64,000 bases of DNA from a virus, in the IMG/VR virus record IMGVR_UViG_3300032334_001937, positions 1 through 64,000 of that record; one strand, given 5' to 3'. The notes under the pieces are model-generated. The model ran no database searches, had not been told where the DNA came from, and saw nothing but the letters and a program-made list of their open reading frames with translations. Of this stretch, positions 21,808 to 27,800 are shown piece after piece (position 1 is the first letter of the stretch; each line of letters begins with the position of its first letter). A program made the position numbers and the translations under genes.

Positions 21808-22601
21808 TACTTAGCCTTCAATGCCTTTAGTGTTGCTTGATCAACAATACCTGTAACTAGAAGTCCAGCTTTCTTTTGAAATTCTTGAACAGCCTTTGCA
21901 GTACCTGGACCAAAGGCGCCATCTGCTTTAATTCCAAGAAGTCTCTGAATAGTCTTTACGCCAGTTCCTTTTGAACCATTCTTAAGTGGTTTAAATGCTG
22001 CTGGTGCTGCTTTCTTAGCAGGTGCTGATGGTAATGATGCCTTAGCTGGTGCATCAGAAGATCCGACCTTAGACAACAAAGGAAGATTTTCTTCACCTGC
22101 ATATACTGGACGACCCCAACCAACAATTGCATTCATAAGCTTTAGCTTATTATCCTTAACGTATGCACGAGTTTTTTCTACGCACATTCCGCCATTTCGC
22201 TGATCTCCCTTTGCAGTTCCTGAAGTATTTCCTTCAATAACTTGGATAGTTCCGTTTCCGTTATTCTTAATACAAATGCCAACATGTGAAATACGATTTA
22301 CGCCATCATCTGGAAAATCAAAATAAATCCAGTCTCCTGGAGTTGGATCATCATTACGAGCATCTGCCCAGCGATCCTTCTTCTTAAACCAATCAGACGC
22401 TGCTACTGTTGCTGCTGTTTTTGGAAAATCTTTTACTCCTGCTGTGTATGCACACCAAGAAACAAATGACTGACACCATGGTAGAAAGTTTGCACCTGTC
22501 CACTTGCCATATTTTGTTTCATTATCTTTTGGACCTTCAATAGTCCCAATTTCTGCTTTAGCAACCTCAATAATTGCTTCTAGTGAACCTTTAACCGCCA
22601 C
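21807..22601 (-). CDS. Endolysin: CHAP-type domain plus PG-binding domain
   Basis: The 264-residue protein has an N-terminal amidase/endopeptidase domain of CHAP type with catalytic Cys43 (LPWCQSFVSWC) and a His in RISHVGICI. An Ala/Pro/Lys linker (about 165-200) follows, then a PG_binding_1 domain (LLGIKADGAFGPGTAKAVQEF). No signal peptide is present, so export needs a holin. A GTG start with AGGAGG seven bases upstream and its own promoter (22630-22658) are visible. Confidence 0.9.
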   Translation of the reverse strand: MAVKGSLEAIIEVAKAEIGTIEGPKDNETKYGKWTGANFLPWCQSFVSWCAYTAGVKDFPKTAATVAASDWFKKKDRWADARNDDPTPGDWIYFDFPDDGVNRISHVGICIKNNGNGTIQVIEGNTSGTAKGDQRNGGMCVEKTRAYVKDNKLKLMNAIVGWGRPVYAGEENLPLLSKVGSSDAPAKASLPSAPAKKAAPAAFKPLKNGSKGTGVKTIQRLLGIKADGAFGPGTAKAVQEFQKKAGLLVTGIVDQATLKALKAK

Positions 22602-22629
22602 TTAAAACCTCCTAAAGTTTTGTATTACA

Positions 22630-22658
22630 AGTATACCAAAGAATGAGCCTTTTTGCAA
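22630..22658 (-). promoter_or_regulatory. Promoter of the endolysin gene
   Basis: The minus strand shows TTGCAA (22658-22653), a 17-base spacer and TATACT (22635-22630), then an AGGAGG ribosome site and GTG. Lysis can thus be timed separately from the genes upstream. Confidence 0.75.
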
Positions 22659-22692
22659 CTTGCTCAGGTTGTCCCAGGTAGCGTCCTGAAAT

Positions 22693-23112
22693 TTATTTGA
22701 TCTTAATTACTTTTGGCTTTTTTTCTTCAGGGACAATACGATCTACATTAACATGTAGCATACCATCCTTAAGCTCTGCACCAGTTACCTCCATATATTC
22801 ACCAAGAGCAAATGTTCGGGTAAACTTACGACCAGCAATTCCCTTGTGAACAATTTCAGCATCTGTTACCTCAGTAATTTCACCCTTAATGACAAGAGTT
22901 CCATTATCTACTGAAACATCAATATCATTCTTTCCAAATCCTGCTACCGCAATAGAAATGCGATATGTATCTTCATCTAGTTTAAGAAGATCATATGGAG
23001 GATAGGATTGTGAATTTACTTTATGTGCATTGTTAAGACGACCCAACTCTCTGTTGAATCCAATAAAAAATGGATCATTGAATAGATCCATAGCAAAGTT
23101 TGTTGCCATCAT
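22693..23112 (-). CDS. Hsp20-family small heat shock protein
   Basis: The product from the ATG at 23112 is about 139 residues. It has the alpha-crystallin core: YRISIAVAGFGKNDIDVSVDNGTLVIKGE, the A-x-L region AELKDGMLHVNV, and a C-terminal tail KKPKVIKI. It is IbpA-like and typically works as a chaperone holdase. Many cyanophages also carry an Hsp20. The ribosome site is GGGGAATAAAA; the longer reading frame to 23166 lacks support. The upstream palindrome at 23140-23168 may regulate it. Confidence 0.9.
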   Translation of the reverse strand: MMATNFAMDLFNDPFFIGFNRELGRLNNAHKVNSQSYPPYDLLKLDEDTYRISIAVAGFGKNDIDVSVDNGTLVIKGEITEVTDAEIVHKGIAGRKFTRTFALGEYMEVTGAELKDGMLHVNVDRIVPEEKKPKVIKIK

Positions 23113-23139
23113 TTTTATTCCCCTTTCAAGCGAATAAGA

Positions 23140-23168
23140 TAGTGCACCCCCATTTGGCAAGTGCACTA
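23140..23168 (-). promoter_or_regulatory. Palindrome at the Hsp20 promoter
   Basis: TAGTGCAC (23140-23147) and GTGCACTA (23161-23168) are perfect 8-base inverted repeats separated by 13 bases. They lie just downstream of a TATAAT box (minus strand, 23177-23172), across the expected start site. An operator or a 5' stem-loop (thermosensor-like) is possible. It is not CIRCE or HAIR by sequence. Confidence 0.6.
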
Positions 23169-23171
23169 CCT

Positions 23172-23177
23172 ATTATA
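23172..23177 (-). promoter_or_regulatory. -10 box of the Hsp20 gene
   Basis: TATAAT on the minus strand, 60 bases before the ATG at 23112, gives the Hsp20 mRNA a leader of about 50 bases. No good -35 is seen, so an activator or special sigma factor may matter. Confidence 0.5.
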
Positions 23178-23183
23178 CACTAT

Positions 23184-23945
23184 TTATGCTTTATTCGCTA
23201 CATACAAGGCAGAAAACATTGGTGCAGCAACTGATGTTCCAGTTACAGTTGTTTTAACATTCTTGTAGTTATTTACAATAACATCACCACGAAAAGTAAC
23301 ATCCATTCCTGGTCCAGAGTTTGTATAGGTTGCAAGCGGACCAGAAGGCTTTGTTGCACCAACCCCAATAACATCTGTTACGCAGGATGGAAAACCAACC
23401 ATATTATTTTTTCCATCATTACCTGTTGCTACGTGAACTGGAATTCCCTGTGCTTTAAGTGATTGAACTGCTGCAGAAAAAACTAAATTTGTTGGACATG
23501 TGCCAGCAGTAAAGTTAATTCTTGACTGACTAATTGATACTGCATCAACACTATACTTTGATGCATTTTCAGATACCCACTTAATAGCCTTATCAAGCGC
23601 ATCTCCACTATTTAAAAATGATGTTGGGAATACATCGCTGATTCTTACAAAAATAATCTTTACATTTGGAGCTACAAGTTTAGCTGCTTGTGTAATATTA
23701 TATCCGTGATCAATATTTGAAATACTCCAGTTTGGAACATTTGCAGTTCCAGCTCCTTCTGCAAAAGATTTTCCATTTGCACAAGATTGATTTGATGTAA
23801 AGCATGCTTCATAGATAACTCCAGGAATCTTACTTGAATCAATTGCAGAGTCAATGATTACCAAAACCTTTTCATCTGCTGCATTTACAGGACTAACTAC
23901 AGTAAAACCTAGTGCTAGTACTACTCCAATAATTAACTTCTTCAT
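23184..23945 (-). CDS. Secreted subtilisin-like serine protease
   Basis: The 253-residue protein has a signal peptide (about 1-22) and the four subtilase landmarks in order: Asp32 (VLVIIDSAID), His80 (NIDHGYN), Asn176 (ATGNDGKNN) and Ser238 (TGTSVAAP). It is small and lacks a clear pro-domain, so it could be exported active. It probably acts outside the cell on surface proteins or on a competitor. A subtilase is rare in phages. Confidence 0.88.
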   Translation of the reverse strand: MKKLIIGVVLALGFTVVSPVNAADEKVLVIIDSAIDSSKIPGVIYEACFTSNQSCANGKSFAEGAGTANVPNWSISNIDHGYNITQAAKLVAPNVKIIFVRISDVFPTSFLNSGDALDKAIKWVSENASKYSVDAVSISQSRINFTAGTCPTNLVFSAAVQSLKAQGIPVHVATGNDGKNNMVGFPSCVTDVIGVGATKPSGPLATYTNSGPGMDVTFRGDVIVNNYKNVKTTVTGTSVAAPMFSALYVANKA

Positions 23946-23947
23946 TA

Positions 23948-24130
23948 TTACTCCATTACCTTAATTACTACTTGACATGGGTCGCCACCTTGGTCCCACT
24001 CTTCCATCTCTTCTTCACTCATATAGGGATCGCCCTCATGAGTATTACAGAACGGTTCAGTTACCCATCCCCGTTCAATTCCGTTTTCTAGCCATATACG
24101 AAACTCTAAATGGTTTTCTTCTGTTATCAT
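23948..24130 (-). CDS. Small conserved actinophage protein
   Basis: The 60-residue acidic protein has GWVTEPFCNTHEGDPYMSEEE and GGDPC, a motif set I recall from many actinophage genomes, function unknown. Its promoter, TTGACG-N17-TATACT followed by six bases and the ATG, makes it a leaderless gene. Confidence 0.72.
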   Translation of the reverse strand: MITEENHLEFRIWLENGIERGWVTEPFCNTHEGDPYMSEEEMEEWDQGGDPCQVVIKVME

Positions 24131-24136
24131 GTTTTA

Positions 24137-24165
24137 AGTATACTCCTAAACACTAACTACGTCAA
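24137..24165 (-). promoter_or_regulatory. Consensus promoter, leaderless start at 24130
   Basis: On the minus strand TTGACG (24165-24160), a 17-base spacer and TATACT (24142-24137), then six bases and ATG. It overlaps the 3' end of the Ntn-hydrolase gene, so the small protein and subtilase can be expressed independently. Confidence 0.78.
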
Positions 24166-24676
24166 CTGGACCCATGCAAGATGGGCTAAATTTAATTGCT
24201 GCATTTACTGCTCCCACTACACGCTTTCTTGCATCCCTTGCTTTTTCTGTGGCATTCATATATCCATAAGCATACTCTGCCCCTGAACCCATGGCAAGAT
24301 AAGGAAGTGTGTATTTAGACAAAGACATGTCTGCAGAACTATGCTCATAAATATTTCCACGTACAGCAATAATTAAACCAAGGTCACCTTCTTTTGAAGT
24401 ATCTACCCAAAAATCATTATAGAATGCACGAAGTTGTTTAATAAACTTGGTTTGCATAAACTTGTCTGTATCTTTAATATCAGGTACGTAGGGGTTAAAG
24501 TTATAGCGAATGCGTTCACCATCCATAGATCCAGCATAGCCAATTAGATAAGGTCCTAGTTTCCAAACCTTTGGACTAGATAGTGCTAGAATAGTACCAT
24601 CGTCTGATGCACCACGATCTCCAGCCATGTAGATCTTATTGTTTATTTCATCACGAACTACTGCAATACAAGTCAT
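24146..24676 (-). CDS. Ntn-hydrolase, proteasome-beta/HslV-like
   Basis: The 176-residue protein begins MTCIAVVRDE, with Thr2 as candidate N-terminal nucleophile after Met removal. It shows IYMAGDRGAS and the GSGAEYAYGYM segment, matching the 20S proteasome beta/HslV fold. Actinobacteria have proteasomes, so a phage-encoded relative may degrade host proteins or be a stand-alone hydrolase; no unfoldase partner is visible. A strong promoter (24707-24735) and GGGAGGGG precede it. Confidence 0.8.
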   Translation of the reverse strand: MTCIAVVRDEINNKIYMAGDRGASDDGTILALSSPKVWKLGPYLIGYAGSMDGERIRYNFNPYVPDIKDTDKFMQTKFIKQLRAFYNDFWVDTSKEGDLGLIIAVRGNIYEHSSADMSLSKYTLPYLAMGSGAEYAYGYMNATEKARDARKRVVGAVNAAIKFSPSCMGPVDVVSV

Positions 24677-24706
24677 GCAGAAACCCCTCCCAAAGCGATA
24701 TATTTA

Positions 24707-24735
24707 AGTATATCATCCCTAGAAGGGGCTGTCAA
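24707..24735 (-). promoter_or_regulatory. Consensus promoter of the Ntn-hydrolase gene
   Basis: On the minus strand TTGACA (24735-24730), 17 bases, TATACT (24712-24707), then a GGGAGGGG ribosome site and ATG. This is a full consensus promoter in the leadered form. Confidence 0.85.
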
Positions 24736-24755
24736 ACAGGGTCAAATATGCTTAA

Positions 24756-25055
24756 TTAAGCTGTCTTTGATCTTGCTCTACGTTTTTCAACTGCTTCATC
24801 TTGTACAGTTACTGCATTTTTATCTGTGGTAGAAAATGCTGCGTTAATCTCATCTCTTGTGAGTTTGCCGTCATCCATAAATGCACGAGCCAACTTTTCA
24901 ACTACAACTGCTACTGCACTAAGTCCAGCAACTGTCATAGCCTTTGCTACTGAAATTCCTGCGATTGCACCAGCACCGATTACTGCTAGTGCATTTGCTG
25001 CAAATACCGCAACAATACGCATAAGAATATTCCAAATATTTAATACACCGTTCAT
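24756..25055 (-). CDS. Holin-like membrane protein
   Basis: The 99-residue protein has an N-terminal hydrophobic block of one or two helices (about 8-53, Ala/Val-rich), followed by a charged C-terminal domain with DGKLTRDEINAAFS. That matches phage holin families of r1t/LLH type in size and order. It lies close to the endolysin and to the small membrane gene at 25058. Confidence 0.65.
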   Translation of the reverse strand: MNGVLNIWNILMRIVAVFAANALAVIGAGAIAGISVAKAMTVAGLSAVAVVVEKLARAFMDDGKLTRDEINAAFSTTDKNAVTVQDEAVEKRRARSKTA

Positions 25056-25057
25056 GT

Positions 25058-25237
25058 TTACTCCTCTCTATTTCTAATTGGACTTGTTAAAATCCAAATT
25101 ATTGTTGTTGCAAAAATTCCATAGCCAACAACAACCTTTGCACTGCCATCAAGTACAACCCAGGCAATAAACATTCCAAGGAGAGTCCATGCCTGATCAA
25201 GTAGATCATTGATTATATTTTTTATTAGTCTTACCAT
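25058..25237 (-). CDS. Small membrane protein, holin candidate
   Basis: The 59-residue ORF begins MVRLIKNIINDLLDQAWTLL and has two hydrophobic segments with a short loop (VLDGSAK). This form is frequent next to actinophage holins. It overlaps the 3' end of the large secreted protein gene by 7 bases and has GGAGGAATGAAAG upstream. It may be a second holin or an antiholin. Confidence 0.62.
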   Translation of the reverse strand: MVRLIKNIINDLLDQAWTLLGMFIAWVVLDGSAKVVVGYGIFATTIIWILTSPIRNREE

Positions 25238-27672
25238 CTTTCATTCCTCCTTGAACCACCTGAATTTGTTCCTCCAGATGAACCTCCTGTTGAACCACCA
25301 CCTGATGGTGATCCGCCTCCTGTTGCTAGTCCTACAGCATTAAGTGCTGCTCCTGTTGCTACAACTGTAGCCACAACCATATTTGTTGCTTCTTTTCTTT
25401 CTCCTGGAGTCATATCTGCTCCAATACTTCCAAGTGCTGCTAATGCTGCTCCTGGATCAGTAAATGCTGCTTGTAATAATTCTCCTGGATTTTGAACTAA
25501 TTCTACATTTGCTGCTACCTCTGCAGTAATAATTAGGACTTCTCCAGATTCAGATGTTCTAATTTCTACTGGTGTTTCTGGTGGAAGGTCTGCATATGAT
25601 ACTCCTGATGCTTTAACTTCCGCTGCAGAAATTGATTCTCCTGGCTTAAGATCTGCTATTAATGCTGCTACCACAATATCTTTTTGTTCTTCAGTTAATT
25701 CTTTGCCATTTTTTGCTTCCGCAACTATTTCTTTTAATTCTTTTTCCTGTGCAAGTTCTTCTGCTTTTGCTGCTGCTTCTTCTGCCTTAGCATCTTTTGC
25801 TTCTTGTGCTTTTGCTTCTGCTTCTGCCTTTGCATCTTCTTCTGCTTGTCTAGCAGCTTCTGCTTCTGCCTCTGCAGCTGCTGCTTCAGCTTTTGCATTT
25901 TCTTCAGCTTGTCGTGCTTCTTCTGCTTCTGCCTCTAATCTTTCAGCCTCTGCCTGTGCTGCAGCCTCTTCTGCTGCCATAGCCTCTTCTTTAGCTTGGG
26001 CTGCTGCTTCTTCTGCAGCAATTCTATCTGCTTCTGCCTCTAATCTTTCAGCCTCTGCCTGTGCTGCAGCCTCTTCTGCTGCTACTCTATCAGCCTCTGC
26101 TTTTTCTGCTGCAGCTTGGGCTGCTTCTGCTGCTGCTTCGGCTTGTGCTGCTGCAGCTTCTGCTACTCTTGCATTTTCTGATGCTTCTGCTGCTTGTCTT
26201 TCTGCTTCTGCTCTGGCTGCTGCTTGTCTAACTGATTCCTCTGCAGCAAGAGTGGCATCTACAATTGAATCTGCTGAACTAACTGCTGACCCCATAGCAG
26301 AAACTGCTTGCTCTACAAGAATTAATGCTGAATCTAATTGTGATTTAGCAGTACCAACCTGTGCTTGCCAATAAGAAACATCGTTTGCTGCTGTCACTAA
26401 ATTTGCCTGTGCTATTTGCAATGCTTGTTGTGCTGCATTTATTTCTGATTGCAATGCATTCTTATCTGATTGCAAACCAGATAAAACTGCCTGTGCTGCA
26501 GTCAAAGTCTGCTGTGCAGTAGTTAAATTATTTTGTGCAGTTGTTAATGCTTCAGCAAGATTTGTATTTGCTGGAGCAGGAGTATATGGTGTGTACCCAG
26601 TCCTACTAATATGTGCTGTAAAATTAGTAGAGTTTGTTCCAGTATTTAGCGGTACTGATATGCTTTGTAATTGATTATTCACATACTCAACTACCTGTAC
26701 TGGATTATTATAATTATTTCCATTCATACCAACAGAAGAAACATCTGCTTTCCAAGAACCATCTAATGGATTTACGTCAGCATCAAATGTCATATATGTC
26801 TTTGAAGTATTCCATGATCTTGTTGCATATGGAACAACACTCCATTCAACTAAAAGGCTATTGATGGTTGTTGAATATCTAACATATGTATCTGAGTCAA
26901 CATTCCACCAGTCACGGAAATTAATATAAACTGCTGGAGCATTTCCACCCCAACCTTGTGGGGTACCAAAAGATATCAAACCATTTGTAGCAACATAAAC
27001 ATCTGTATAGGTTTGGTCTCCAAGTTTAAGAGCATATGGAAGTTGCATTCTAAATGCTTGATCATCATCTTTAGGAAGATTTGTGGTTTGTGGATTGCCA
27101 GCATTTTCTAGCCTTATCTGGTTTTGAACTAATGCTACATCTCCTTGACGAGAAACTACTGTAGCACTATCTGTATTAACTATTGCTGTCTGGCTATCAA
27201 TCTGGCCATTAAGAACTGTCATGCTATCTGTCAAAGATAGGACTGTTGCTGATTCTGTGGCTACTGTTTGGGCTCTAGCAGTTTGAGTTTCTACTGCTTG
27301 AGCCAGGGAATTCTGAACAGAGATAACATTATTTACAGCCACAGTAGCACTATCTACTACTGTCTGAGCCTGTTGAATAGAGGTCTGAGCCTGTGTGATA
27401 GTGGCTGTAATGGTCTCTGTAGGGCTTGTAATGGCTGTTGCTTGGCTTTGTATGGCTGCCGTGGTAGTTTCAGCCTGAGTAATTGTAGCCTGTGCTACCT
27501 CAATTGTGGCTGTGGCACTTTCTGTTGTTGTGTGTACTATTAATGTTGATGATGAATCTATAACTACCGTTGCTGAATCAGAAGGGGTGACTTGAGCGCT
27601 TAATACTTCTTCCGCATGTGCGTGATCACTTGGACATAGAATGAACCATAATCCCACCAAAAAAGCCACCAA
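25231..27672 (-). CDS. Large secreted coiled-coil protein
   Basis: The 813-residue protein has a signal-peptide-like start (LVAFLVGLWFILCPSDHAHA). A Thr/Ser/Ala-rich helical region follows (to about 190), then a globular domain around 200-360 (ATNGLISFGTPQGWGG, NIDO/lectin-like). Next comes a long Ala/Glu-rich coiled coil (about 370-670), a small domain and a Gly/Ser tail. The start is doubtful: the frame has no ATG or GTG upstream of the TTG at 27672, so the basic n-region is missing. The DNA contains a 56-base repeat. Host-surface or virion function is inferred. Confidence 0.75.
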   Translation of the reverse strand: MVAFLVGLWFILCPSDHAHAEEVLSAQVTPSDSATVVIDSSSTLIVHTTTESATATIEVAQATITQAETTTAAIQSQATAITSPTETITATITQAQTSIQQAQTVVDSATVAVNNVISVQNSLAQAVETQTARAQTVATESATVLSLTDSMTVLNGQIDSQTAIVNTDSATVVSRQGDVALVQNQIRLENAGNPQTTNLPKDDDQAFRMQLPYALKLGDQTYTDVYVATNGLISFGTPQGWGGNAPAVYINFRDWWNVDSDTYVRYSTTINSLLVEWSVVPYATRSWNTSKTYMTFDADVNPLDGSWKADVSSVGMNGNNYNNPVQVVEYVNNQLQSISVPLNTGTNSTNFTAHISRTGYTPYTPAPANTNLAEALTTAQNNLTTAQQTLTAAQAVLSGLQSDKNALQSEINAAQQALQIAQANLVTAANDVSYWQAQVGTAKSQLDSALILVEQAVSAMGSAVSSADSIVDATLAAEESVRQAAARAEAERQAAEASENARVAEAAAAQAEAAAEAAQAAAEKAEADRVAAEEAAAQAEAERLEAEADRIAAEEAAAQAKEEAMAAEEAAAQAEAERLEAEAEEARQAEENAKAEAAAAEAEAEAARQAEEDAKAEAEAKAQEAKDAKAEEAAAKAEELAQEKELKEIVAEAKNGKELTEEQKDIVVAALIADLKPGESISAAEVKASGVSYADLPPETPVEIRTSESGEVLIITAEVAANVELVQNPGELLQAAFTDPGAALAALGSIGADMTPGERKEATNMVVATVVATGAALNAVGLATGGGSPSGGGSTGGSSGGTNSGGSRRNERW
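25922..26082 (-). repeat. 56-base direct repeat inside the coiled coil
   Basis: Bases 25922-25977 and 26027-26082 are identical, 105 bases (35 codons) apart. They encode repeated Ala/Glu helical units of the large secreted protein. Unequal recombination could change the coiled-coil length. Confidence 0.8.
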
Positions 27673-27734
27673 CCCACTTTTTAGTAGGAAATTTCTGATA
27701 GAGGGCCATCCTTTCCAAGATGTTTGATAACCCT

Positions 27735-27740
27735 ATTATA
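27735..27740 (-). promoter_or_regulatory. Extended -10 promoter of the 25231 gene
   Basis: The minus strand reads TGATATAAT, placing the start some 55 bases before the TTG used in the reading frame, with GGAAAGGA in the leader. The terminator at 27755-27785 lies just upstream, so this gene forms its own transcription unit. Confidence 0.6.
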
Positions 27741-27754
27741 TCATTTTATAGCAC

Positions 27755-27785
27755 AAAAAAGAGGGCTAGCACTTGGCTAACCCCC
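27755..27785 (-). terminator. Rho-independent terminator after 27801
   Basis: On the minus strand a 10-bp stem, GGGGGTTAGC / GCTAGCCCTC with G-U pairs and a five-base loop, is followed by TTTTTT. It ends the surface-protein transcript. Confidence 0.85.
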
Positions 27786-27800
27786 TTAATTGTTGGCTTG

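Noticed and set aside
22606-22692. Terminator between Hsp20 and endolysin
   Set aside because: Short CAGG/CCTG repeats exist but there is no long stem plus T-run; the promoter explains the gap better.
25703-26374. Long plus-strand ORF (223 aa, Ala/Ser-rich) opposite the secreted coiled-coil gene
   Set aside because: It is the antisense reading of Ala/Glu codon repeats; composition is an artefact, with no ribosome site or domain.
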